Shown here: positions 9,303 to 18,902 of the stretch, one piece after another | How the letters are laid out: the number at the start of each line of letters is the position of its first letter | Position numbering within the stretch: the first letter of the stretch is position 1 | Assembly (NCBI GenBank): GCA_008828725.1 | Contig: MEHQ01003342.1 | Coordinates: forward strand, 113,813 to 177,812 | Reading direction: 5' to 3' | DNA: 64,000 bases | From: Saccharina japonica | Taxonomy: Eukaryota > Sar > Phaeophyceae > Laminariales > Laminariaceae | Translations under genes and position numbers: made by a program | Notes under the pieces: generated by a model | The model's input: only the letters and a program-made list of their open reading frames with translations | Told to the model about the DNA's origin: nothing | The model's database searches: none

Positions 9303-10070
9303 CAAATATACGAGGTGCTGTACGAGCTGGTTCTAGGAAAACGCCCATTTTTTTTGCCAGCCACGAAGGCCCGCTTGAAATATCTACTGGGATGTCACAA
9401 AAGTTGATATCATGCTACAACCGCCGTCAACAGCGGAAGAGGGTGACATGCCCGTTTTTTTTTCAAGTTAAGGTCCTAGGGCTGGCGATAGCGGCGAAAA
9501 TGTGTCCGTACCAACCACGGGCCTTAACCCATTAAGAACTGACAAAAAATGTCCTACACTAATTCCAAGTAATTTTTCCCCAAATTCGTGGGACCAGTTC
9601 TTAAGGGGTTATAACCCATTCAGAACCAAAAAACGTATCTCACACTAAAATTCCAAGTAGTTTTTTCCCCAAAAACGGGGGACCGGTTCTTGAGGAGTTA
9701 AAAAAGCCCAGAAAAAGTCAGGCGTTTGTGTAGAAAGAAACCCTTCTTGTCTCATTTTTTAGGAGGGGGGCGAGAGCCGGGTGGGGTTCCCCAGCCCCCC
9801 CCAAGGCATGTCTATTAACACTTTTCACGCAGGATTTGAAGAATTGTCTGCGCAGGACCAATTTCAAGTCGTACTTAACGCCAAGAAGTCGATTTAATAC
9901 TAAAACGAAGTAAATTACGAGCCAACGCCGTACGATTCGCACTTTTTCCGCACGAAAATCCCAAAAACTTGTTCACACGCCGTTTTTTTTTTCTTCTTGA
10001 AATAGTTCCTGAAATTGTGCACACGTGTTCTGTAAGCCCCTGTCGACCCGTTTGACGAAGGGGTGTGATG
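9303..10070. repeat. Duplicated unit, copy 1
   Basis: Shares ordered blocks with 11245-11790: ACGAGCTGGTTC, TTGATATCATGCTAC (varied), GGGTGACAT, GCGAAAATGTG, GTCAGGCGTTT, CAAGGCATGT, TTTCACGC, CGATT(T)A, ACACGCCGTTTTT and GAAATT. Identity is moderate, so this is an older dispersed element of about 0.55-0.8 kb. Two TTAACCC mini-MITEs (9525-9612 and 9612-9701) are inserted in this copy and absent from the other. No conserved frame. Confidence 0.65.
9525..9701. mobile_element. Two TTAACCC mini-MITEs head to tail
   Basis: 9525-9612 begins TTAACCCATTAAGAACTG and ends GGGGTTA; the next copy begins at once (AACCCATTCAGAACC) and ends GAGGAGTTAA. They interrupt the repeat unit 9303-10070. Confidence 0.75.
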
Positions 10071-10235
10071 GTATCACGTAGCTATGAGGAGATGCAATAC
10101 GTATTATTATGAGTAGATAGACAAATACATTATTTCACAGGGATGTGTGTGTGTGTGTTTTTTTGTTTTCCTTCAGCGGGAATTTGGGTTTTGGTCGTAC
10201 CGCACTGCTGCTGTGCAGAAACACATACAGTAGTT

Positions 10236-10292
10236 GACTCTAATTCCAAGTAATTTGTCTCCAAAACGGGAGAGCGGTTCGAAACGGGTTAA
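10236..10292. repeat. TTAACCC mini-MITE fragment
   Basis: Half copy with CTCTAATTCCAAGTAATTTG and the end GGTTCGAAACGGGTTAA. Confidence 0.55.
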
Positions 10293-10343
10293 GGCCCAAA
10301 ATATCCCCTAAAAAGAATAAAACGCCGTTAAAAAAAAAAGGGC

Positions 10344-10972
10344 AGCGGCCAAAAACAGGTACACCTGGTCCGTTCGGGGCCAAAAACAGGTACATACTAA
10401 AATCAACTTAAAAACGCACCCCACGAACCTGCCGTCCCTTGCAACGCAAAGTAGAGTTTTTTTTTCATGTTCTTCGTGCTCGCCCGGTGCCTACGTATAC
10501 GAGTAGCTGCTATTAATAGTACGAGGAACGAACGCCTGCCGCTGCTGTATTCTCCCTTCTCAGCTTGCGACACCCCTGGTATTCAAAGTCAACCACAATC
10601 CCGAAGGGGAGCCTTCTACGTATCTCGTATTATTCCGGCGGAGGTGTGCTGGCAGATATGTGTGTGTGTCGCTCGAGTGGCGTGTAGTGCGAGGTGCGAA
10701 GGGAGAAGGGGGTCTCCGCGTACGTCGGCCTTTGTATAGGGGGCATAGGGTGGAACTATGAAGGGCCTCTGATTGGCTTAAAAACGACAAAAAAAGGTGA
10801 AGGTCAAGCAGAGTAGACAAAATCAGGTATACCTGGGTTTTAAAGAGGCAAAAACAGGTACAACGAATTTTGCACCAATGGCAGGGCACATGGAGTGCGT
10901 TTTTGACTTGATTTTAAGTATGTACCTGTTTTTGGCCGCAAACGGACCAGGTATACCTTTTTTTGGCCGCTT
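10344..10972. mobile_element. TIR element with about 90-bp inverted ends
   Basis: The left end (10344-10422) and right end (about 10893-10972) are inverted copies: AGCGGCCAAAAACAGG, ACCTGGTCCGTTCGGGGCC and AAAATCAACTTAAAAACGCA on the left reappear reversed on the right. The interior of about 470 bp has only short frames, one of 90 codons at 10467-10739 (+) without recognisable domains. Long inverted ends would fit a Mutator-like or foldback non-autonomous transposon. I could not define a target-site duplication. Confidence 0.65.
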
Positions 10973-11244
10973 CCCAAAAAAAACACCATGCGGTACTAGT
11001 GGGGTACCCGTTACCCGACTTAATAGCTCCCGACTTGAGAGAATACGCAGCTAAGGCCATCTCTTACAGCGAGTAGGTTTTTAAAGCTTGAAAATGGAGG
11101 TTTCAACACCTTCACAGGCATGTGTACGACCCGGGAAACGGGCGAATGGGGCCGCTTTTTCTTGAATTAACCCACCAGCCATTTCGGGAGAGGCATCCAA
11201 ACGCCGCTTGCCCTTTTCTTTAGGGTGTCATTTTGAAACATTGT

Positions 11245-11790
11245 CGACATACGCCAGTTTTTCACTACGAGCTGGTTCAGGCATATCACCCAAAATTTCG
11301 TCAGTCACGAATGCCGCATGCAATAGCAACTCCAATGTCACATATTTGATATCATACTGACCGCCATGCACAGTGGAAAAGGGTGACATCGCCAGTTTTT
11401 TGTTCAAGGACCTAGAACTGGAGCTACCACCGAAAATGTGGCCCGACCAATCACAGGCCTTCAAAGTGGTCAACAATAGTCAGGCGTTTCCGTAGGGAAA
11501 CATGTTTTCCCCCCCAAAAAAATATGAACGAGCCGCTTCCCGGTGGTCCAAGGCATGTTTGTACAAAGTTTCACGCAAATATTCGAAGATCTGACTGCGT
11601 ATGATAATATTAAGTAATATTTAACGCCCAAAATCGATTATATACTGAAACTAAGTAATTACGAGGCGACGCCTACTTTTGCACTTTTACCGCACTAAAG
11701 TCCAGATGTCCACGCCGTTTTTGGAGATAGACCCTGAAATTTTGTACACGTGTTTTATGCGCCCTACCTGAGCCTTTTACGAATGGGTTT
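11245..11790. repeat. Duplicated unit, copy 2
   Basis: Counterpart of 9303-10070 without the mini-MITE insertions. Its end segment at 11711-11770 (ACGCCGTTTTTGGAGATAGA and following) recurs inverted at 11905-11970, making a local foldback around an A/T-rich loop. Confidence 0.6.
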
Positions 11791-11904
11791 TTTTGTTTTG
11801 TTTTTTCGCCGAAAATTTTGGATCTCTTAAGACCCAAATTTCCCAAAAAATTACAAAACAAACAATATCAGACGGAAAAACAAAAACAAAAAACATCCGT
11901 TAAA

Positions 11905-11970
11905 GTCTCGGGTAGGGCGCATAAAACACGTGTGCCAAATTTCAGGGTCTATCTCCAAAAAACGGCGTGG
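11905..11970. repeat. Inverted partner of 11711-11770
   Basis: Contains GGGTCTATCTCCAAAAAACG and GGGCGCATAAAACACGTG, the reverse complement of the end of the preceding repeat unit, with a spacer of about 135 bp. Confidence 0.7.
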
Positions 11971-12636
11971 ACATTGGCCACTCACTGAATTTTCCGCGGT
12001 ATACTTGAAACAGCCTGTACAGCAGTACATAAGGTTCGGAAAAACGCATTAACAAAAAACGTTGTAAGTATTTTTTCAACGTAACCCCGAAAACAAAGAA
12101 CAAAAACATCATATACCAGGTATTTTTATCCGAGGTTGTGTAGGGCAACGGCTAGACGTACTAGCAAAATACTCTTGGGGTCTACTGTAGTACTGCTGTT
12201 GTAGACTTTCGTCATGGCACGATGGTGTGGTCCATGGCATGCCTGGTACACCACGTAGAACTGCCGATACCTGCCCAGAAAGTATCGAAATCCATCCATC
12301 CTCGACAATGCCTGATACCCCGCCGAGTCGATCGCTTCGATGCTGCACCATGATGTCATGAGCATGAACATGAACGAGCATGATTAACCTCGTTCCGAAA
12401 AAAAAGCGCATACAAAAAAGAACCCGCTTCATGATTTTCCGCACGGATTCGGACGGTTGACCGTGCCACCGATATAGACGAGAGCACCTTCTGAGCTTGC
12501 ATTGAGTCAACCTGAATGCCTATTAATAGGACTCATCTGTAATGTGGATACATTTGATGTTAAACTACTGAACGGAATTTTCGATCTCACATCTGAGGTA
12601 TATTTTCAACTCTTGTACAACTCCTATTTTTTTCCT

Positions 12637-12694
12637 AGTTTAATCCCAAGTGTTTTGTCCTCAAAACGGGAGTGCGGTGGTAAAAGGGCTATAA
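12637..12694. repeat. TTAACCC mini-MITE fragment
   Basis: Partial copy with TTTAATCCCAAGTGTTTTGT and CAAAACGGGAGTGCGGT, lacking clear outer ends. Confidence 0.5.
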
Positions 12695-12723
12695 CTTGTA
12701 TAAAAAATACTGAACGAGTCGTA

Positions 12724-12908
12724 CAGCAGTACAGGAAACCTACGCAATAAGAATCAGGCTGACAAGAAAGCCAGGCTGAGATTTAGAGGAAACCAAGAAA
12801 TTCGGTAGTCGCTATCTAGAAATTAGTGTAGAAACCACCCTCTCTCAGATAAGAAGTCCAGCCTGGACCAAGTTTCCTGCTTATTACTATTATAGGTGTC
12901 CTGTGCTG
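12724..12908. mobile_element. Mariner-like MITE with TA duplication (185 bp)
   Basis: Begins CAGCAGTACAGGAAACC and ends with the inverted GGTGTCCTGTGCTG, flanked on both sides by TA (12722-12723, 12909-12910). The interior shares AAGAAAGCCAGGCTGAGATT, AAGAAATTCGG and AGTCCAGCCTGGACCA with the copy at 41285-41457. TA duplication suggests a Tc1/mariner-driven non-autonomous element. Confidence 0.75.
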
Positions 12909-13619
12909 TACGTATCTACAAACCATAACGGAGTCGAAACCAGGTGAAACTACCCTCTACATCAAGTGGTTATCATGACTTTATTGTGCATACGTACGCA
13001 CAAAATGTCGACCAACATGCATTTCGGACTTCGCACAGCCGGGATACATTCGTCCGCGGGTGAAGCGGAGTGGTTTTAGCTGACGGCTCCTGCGGCGATG
13101 TGAGAGTAGATTACCTTAGACAAAGGGCGTCAGCCGGTCTGTTGGCTGAGATACGTACACACCTGGTATGATCAGATGTGTTACGCTTGATGCCGACGTA
13201 AGTAATTGGAGCACGACTAGATTTGTCGTTCCGTACACGAGACACAGTCCTTAACATTGGGTGGAATGCTTTAATCTTTTTAGCGCGAACACGTGAGTCC
13301 CGGTAAAAAAAAATCGGCCGCGCAATGCAGCCAGGAGGCAGCCAAGCGCAGGTAAAACAAGCAACCATTTCCTAACACGAAACAGCCGGCCCCGTCCCGT
13401 GGGTGGAATGGGAACCCATCGGATGGACCAGAGGGTACAGACGACTACGCCGCGCGAAAGCAGCGTGGTTCGAGGGCAAGTATCCAGACATTTAACTCCC
13501 ATCAGATTGCGGCAAAATGGGCGGGTAGCGCGTGGGGCCGGTCGAATCATGCAGGTGGGACAAGAACACCAGCGCCGTGCCGTTTCACCGCTGCTGTCGC
13601 TAAATTAATCAGGGCTCTG

Positions 13620-13790
13620 CACGGGTTGGGTCTAACCTCGAGGGTCAGGTCGAGCCGGGTCGGGTAAAGGGTGACCCGACCCGACCCGTGAGAGTTTGAA
13701 AACCTCCTGACCCGACCCGACCCGACCCGTGAGATTTCAAAAACTTCCTGACCCGACCCGCGGGTCGGGTCATGACCCATGAAGAGTCCT
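13620..13790. repeat. CCCGA pentamer array
   Basis: Imperfect (GACCC)n with both strands represented (GGGTCGGGT and CCCGACCCGACCCG), separated by short A/T-containing spacers. This is simple-sequence DNA and accounts for the Gly/Arg/Ser-rich frames here. Confidence 0.85.
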
Positions 13791-14149
13791 GATATTATAA
13801 TAGCCTGGCACTTGCAGCTTGGAAATGGATGCGTATGCGGTGGGATGTACAGTCCGGCAGAGCGGGGTCGGTCATTCGGTCACAAATGCGACAGCTCGAT
13901 CTCAGTCGTCGCGCAGCCTCGGGCTATGAGTCAACACATACCCTAATTTATTGATTCATTGTATCACGGAGTGCTTTCCAATTCCTCGTGGAATCTGGAA
14001 AGTAAGCCCCGATCGAGCTGAACGGCTTTATTATGTCATCTATGGCGAGAAGTGCGCTCGAAGCCGTCCGACAAAGACACGGCCCGGGATAATGGCGAGG
14101 AACCTCGATATCATGCCCGGGCCTACAGGTAGGCGTACTACTGTGTCAC

Positions 14150-14425
14150 GCATCGGGCATTATCATATCTCCGTTCCATGGTCTAGATCGTTTAGGGCAG
14201 ACATATCCCTGATAATGATCTGCATACACTATATCATTGTAGCCGGGTGGGGCCGCATCATCTGCATGAACTGCCATATGTTTCCTGGGTTGGATCTGTG
14301 CCATTCAGACCCTGCACAACATCTCACAACGGCAGATAGAGGATCTACTGTACATCTCACAACGGCAGATAGAGGATCTACTGTACATGATCTATAGATG
14401 ATCTATCTGTAGATCGCCTGTCCGA
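14150..14425 (+). repeat. GATCTA-ended repeat, plus copy
   Basis: Family marked by TGGTCTAGATCG, CAGACATATCCCTGATAATG, GCCGGGTGGGGCCG, TTTCCTGGGTTGGATCTGTG, CCCTGCACAACATC and a tail of short GATCTA palindromes. The block CATCTCACAACGGCAGATAG is tandemly duplicated with its flank at 14312-14387 (33-bp unit). Relatives are at 44765-45015, 52040-52225, 60880-61140 (-) and 62820-63030 (-). Confidence 0.7.
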
Positions 14426-15115
14426 TGTGTGAACCAGCACGTAGCGCTGGCGCCTGTTGCCCGCTTGAACCAAGGGGTGCACCAAGGGCACTGTTTTTTT
14501 TTCCCGTTCCGGGGCTTAGCGCGAAGGCCAGCACTTCCACACGCAAGGCACGGCTAATGGATACTCCAGAGTTGGAAGGAGCCAAGTGGGGCGTCCAGAC
14601 GGAAGGGTGCTCAGCAGGAAGGAAATCGAGGCGGGGTATTCTATAGAGTCGGCTCCTAACAGAAAAGATTGCGCTGGTGAGGCCGGTGCAGACAAGTGCT
14701 TTTGTGCTTCAAGCACGGACATCATTCGGAGAATTTTGGGCAAACATCGCGCGGAGAGCCCCAAACGCCACATACGAGAAGGCTTCAAGTGACCGAAGGT
14801 CCTTGGTTTTCGCCCTTGTATACAGTATACGACTGGTCGACCCACTTCACGCAACATAACACCAGATCATTTGGAGAATTAGCATACGAATGGCATGTCT
14901 TTCATTGGCGTGCAATACGTGCAATAATTAAAAAAAATACTGGTCTGCATGTGTGGTGTGGATGACTATGAATCCCGAGGTTGCCTGCCTGCATGTGCGC
15001 CTACCCCCGAAAAAAATACCAGGCGTCTGGTACCTAGTAGGGTAAGCAGCAAGAAAGTCCCCACTACCAGAAAACAAGGACCCCAACAGGCGGGGACGAC
15101 TGTTGCCACTGAGGG

Positions 15116-15152
15116 TTTCCCTCCTTCCCTCCCTCCCTCCCTCCCCCCCCCC
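15116..15152. repeat. CCCT tetranucleotide tract
   Basis: Simple (TCCC)n followed by a C-run. It encodes the Gly/Glu-rich minus-strand frame, which is not the SmD3 tail. Confidence 0.8.
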
Positions 15153-15165
15153 TTCTCAACTCGAC

Positions 15166-15415
15166 ACTGCCATCTATATGCAAGAAAGTACGCACGGGGT
15201 GCCCAAGTCCGCCTCACAAGCGGTTCTTAGTAGGCTGCAGCTCACCCTCCACGCCACTCGCAGAACAACTCACGCCGCTTCGCGCATGGTGTAAGTAACG
15301 TTTGTCTGGTCGGCGAAAACCCGACGTGCTCCTTCCCGGGATTGAAGGGATGGCAGTGTCCGTGGTCATATGCACGACTACGGCCATGCATGATGACGAG
15401 TACGACCCCCCCCGC
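15166..15415 (+). repeat. C-tract element type B, plus-strand copy
   Basis: Contains the type-B blocks CCGCCTCACAAGCGGTTCTT, GCTGCAGCTCACCCTCCA, CGAAAACCCGACGTGCTCC and GTACGACCCCCCCC. It lies in the intron after SmD3 exon 3 and abuts that exon's donor. Because SmD3 is on the minus strand, the element is antisense to it. Confidence 0.8.
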
Positions 15416-15439
15416 CCTCGCCCCACCAGCGCCTCTCAC

Positions 15440-18400
15440 CTTTGCGGATGATCGCAGCTCGCTGTCCCTTCGCCCCCTCGGACGCCAGGACGGGAGGGTG
15501 GCCCTTGTACTTTCTCCACTGCTTGATCCTCGCGAACATGGGAGCATTCCGGAGCATGTCCGGCACGATGCAGAACACGATCTGGTTTCCACGGATGTAG
15601 AGCTGCTGCAGCGTGCTCGTCTTGCCCCGGATGTCGGTCTTCACGCAGTCCTGCTCGCTCGGCGAAGACAAAACAAGCAAATTGCATCACAACAACAAAA
15701 AGAAGATCGAAAGAGCATGCGCAATCGTAGTCAGCACGAGGAAAGAGGTAAATACTATACGACCTCAGAGGGGGGTAAACACCAAAATCTGCGTTACTTA
15801 CAATAACAACAAACTACCTTTGGTACTAATGGACAGCAGTCGTACTGGTATGCTCGTATTATGCACCAAATATGAACATTCATATACTACGAAGTATAGT
15901 ACGAATGGTTTTATTACACCAGTTTTAAACATCTACCGTACACCACAGCAGCAGCAGCAGCAGCAGCAGCGGCGGCAGCGGCAGCAGCAGTGGCATGCAG
16001 CAGCAGCAGTCGCCCGTGCTGAGCTCGCACAACTAACCGTAATCAACACCTACAGAGCAGTAGCTGCTTCGCACGCCCTTCGGGCCTTTGAGGTATCCAA
16101 CTTGGGCAATGCCCGATCTCTTTCAGGGTTACATCACCATACGAAGACACCGTTGCGAGCAGACGGGGACACTCAGACATATCCGCGGGCGTGCGTGGTT
16201 TCCGACACCCAGCCCCACGCCACGGGAACGTGCATGGAAACTGGGAACTACTAACTCTGTCGTCGCAGAAAACAATAATAGGGAGGGTTGAGGGCGTGCA
16301 GACACAGCCATCACCGCATCACTGCATCACTGCAGGTCAAAGATGTCGGGAGACAGGACTTTCAACCCTTGACAGATACCTGGTAGCAGCTTTGCCTTGA
16401 CATGCCGTGACTGACAGCAAACTACTAGGTTTTAGTGTGGAACACTTCGGCCCTACACCCTTGACAGCGCATGTTTTTCCTTGCTTGACATGTCTCCCGA
16501 CATCTTTGCTGCAGGTAACAGGTGAAACCACAGCACGGAAGCGTTTCTGGTAATGAATGTACCGGACAGTCGCAAAACTCCGGTGGTTGAGTCGAATCTT
16601 AATTTACCTTTACGACTGAGAAAGACAGACGCACACGGCGCACTTTGTGCTATGTAAGTACAGTGGGGACATCGGTTAAAGATCACCCCTGACAAGGCCA
16701 AAACAAGCGCTCTTATCTACAAAATTTCTCTCATCTCTTACACGCATTGGTCTTCCTCCAGGACAAGAGCAAAAACGCTCTTCTACGTAAAGCGTTCGAG
16801 CGAAACACGATAATTCATCGCTATGACTCGTATCCGTGTTGAAAGTTGGCTACGGTGGGTACCAACGCCCCCGAGCACACCCGCTGCGTAGGGGATGGTG
16901 GCGGGCCGCTCTGCTATGGCGCCCGCCGTGCCGTACGTTCGGGGTTCTTGCGTAGTGCGGAGGCGTTACAGACCCGACCTAAACCCTACAGGACTGCACG
17001 CACGTTTTTAGGGACAACCCATAAAGGGTTTAAGCCAAAATCAGGTACACCTTGTACTTGAAACTTGTGTTGGATCATCTTTGCACTGCTAGGCTGCTAG
17101 GGGATACAAGCAAAAAAAGTTCCTACGACCAGGTATCCCATACGAGTGCGTGCGTAACAGTTTTTCTTCGTGACAAGCCGTTTTGACCCCTCTTACCTAG
17201 GGCGCTCGTAAACCGGGGTACCCAATGCTGTACAACTGCATCACCCTTTCTTACTATTAATACTGATAAATGCCTTTGGTGTGCCTTCTTTGTCACCCCC
17301 AGTACTTGTACGGATTAAATGCTGTGATTATATAATGTGACACGGCTGCTCAAACACCTGCTCGTGGGTGCAGCAGACAGCAGTACCGCAAATCGTTGAA
17401 CGACAACCACGTGCTGTCTGTCGAGTGCCCAGCTAGCCTGGCATGCCGTGTTGTTGTGGCTATCATGTCCTCGTTGATACGTAATGCTGTTGCTGCTGCT
17501 GCTGCTGCTGCGATACTACATTGATTGTAACGAACCCTGCAAACCCCAAACCATGAAACAACTGAAAAACATAAACATTTCAAAAGAAAGGTCGATGTTG
17601 CTTCAATATCTCTACGTACAGAGTACCTGGTGCCCCTGCGACCGACCTATGTACGAGTACTGGCATCTGGTAACGGACATGTGGCTAATAATCACTCTCA
17701 CTGGTGTACTCGGTACCCGAACAACACCGTCAACATGCTTCGTCCGCTATAAACAAATACAGGTGCTGCTGTTGTACCAGGTATCAGGTACCAGGTATTT
17801 TACAACAGCATGCAGCAACTGCTGCTGCTGTGCGCTTCGAGGTTCACATACCTTGAGCACGAGGTTCATGCTGTCTTCAGCCTCGTCGAGCAATCCTCGG
17901 CAAACCTCCCCGTTCTTGAGCTCCACCGTCACGATGCCCCCTTCGGCATCGTGCAGAAGGATGATGGGCATGCCGATGCCGGCATTGCCCGTGACGGACA
18001 CTGCGAGGACAAGAGTAAAGAGTTTCCCCGACAGCAGCAACAGACCATCACAAGACAGGCAAGACAAAAAGACAAGCAGGCAGACAGACAACACCCAGGC
18101 AGGCAGACATACATCAAACAGCAGGCAGCAAGACAAGGTTAGGTTGGGAAGAGGGAAGAGCGCGAAAAATACACCACGAGCCAGAGGGAGATTCTACGAG
18201 GTTGGGCGAAAAAGTGCATCAAATTGAAATGTATACCACACCATTCTTGCACCATTACTAAATATCTCTGTGATGATAAGAGCAGATTGCCATCAGGCAA
18301 GTGCGAGCAGCGTCCTATCCCAATCGGAGCAACGGCACGGACGAAGCAAGGCAAGGCAAGGCCTTGGTATACAGGGGACAAACTAAGCGCTCAGCTGCAG

Positions 18401-18467
18401 CCGCACTCTCCCCGCTCAAAATCCAACCACAACCCCAGCGGCAAAACAGCCTGCATTTCTACTCACT
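15440..18467 (-). CDS. SNRPD3: Small nuclear ribonucleoprotein SmD3, 3' exon missing
   Basis: SmD3 is one of the seven Sm proteins forming the ring on U1, U2, U4 and U5 snRNA. Exons, in order of transcription: non-coding exon ending at 18467, 18000-17852, and 15650-15440. The second ends at CTCAAG|GTATGT and the third at AAAG|GTGAGA (phase 1), so at least one more exon is needed. The joined protein (120 residues so far) aligns without gaps to the human family member across the splice. Sm1 is seen as [20 protein letters not shown] with DSMN, and Sm2 as [20 protein letters not shown]. The start [12 protein letters not shown] requires the A of ATG from the upstream exon (A|GTGAGT at 18467/18466) and TG from exon 2. 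A start at the internal Met 11 would cut into the conserved N-terminus. Missing is the usual Arg/Gly-rich tail after IIRK; I searched to the left and found no convincing exon. Confidence 0.93.
15948..16012. repeat. CAG trinucleotide tract
   Basis: Interrupted (CAG)n in the SmD3 intron between exons 2 and 3. Similar CTG/CAG clusters occur at 6069-6084, 17487-17510 and 19232-19280. Confidence 0.85.
16338..16508. mobile_element. hAT-like MITE, copy 3 (171 bp)
   Basis: Terminal inverted repeats as in the other copies, flanked by the perfect 8-bp target-site duplication CTGCAGGT (16330-16337, 16509-16516). Relative to copies 2 and 4 it is inverted (CTGTCTGTCAAGG-type end on the left) and slightly longer. 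It sits in the SmD3 intron. Confidence 0.95.
16969..17035. repeat. TTAACCC mini-MITE fragment
   Basis: Diverged remnant with AGACCCGACCTAAACCC... and CATAAAGGGTTTAAG. Low similarity. Confidence 0.4.
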
Positions 18468-18902
18468 TGTAGCAGAAACTCAGCCCTCGCCAGACAGCAA
18501 TAGAGGCGAAGGTTTAGATTGACTCCCCAAGCGCCACTTCCTTGTCAGTTGGCTAGATCCACCGTGGTTTTGCGCACCAGTCTCCCTCGCGGGCCCATGT
18601 ATCTGAAATCTCCCCTACATAAACATGCATTGGAAACCCCTCGTTCAATCGGATTTCGAGCGAACACTCTCGTTTCCCAATCTCGAGCACCACCAAGCAC
18701 GCCGTCTCCCGCAGTGCAGCCAAAACGACACCACTCTTGGCAGTGCATAAGTGATTGCAACGGCGAAAAACAAGCTGGCCGATCCGGCGAAGCCTAGGAG
18801 CTCGAAGGCATCAGTGAGTTTGATCACACGGAATTTGGCTCGTGATTGCCCATTTTCCCGTAGTATACGACAGTAGTACGACGCATCAGCGCACCGCTAA
18901 AG
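18468..18902. promoter_or_regulatory. Head-to-head intergenic promoter region of SmD3 and RPN6
   Basis: The non-coding first exon of SmD3 (minus) ends at 18467, and the RPN6 ATG (plus) is at 18903. Transcription start sites of both must lie within or close to these 435 bp, so the two genes probably share one divergent promoter. I see no clear TATA element placed for either gene. Housekeeping genes with short divergent spacing fit this arrangement. Confidence 0.55.

Noticed and set aside
12109..12510. 133-codon minus-strand frame
   Set aside because: No family resemblance, no splice context, and surrounded by repeats; cannot be supported.
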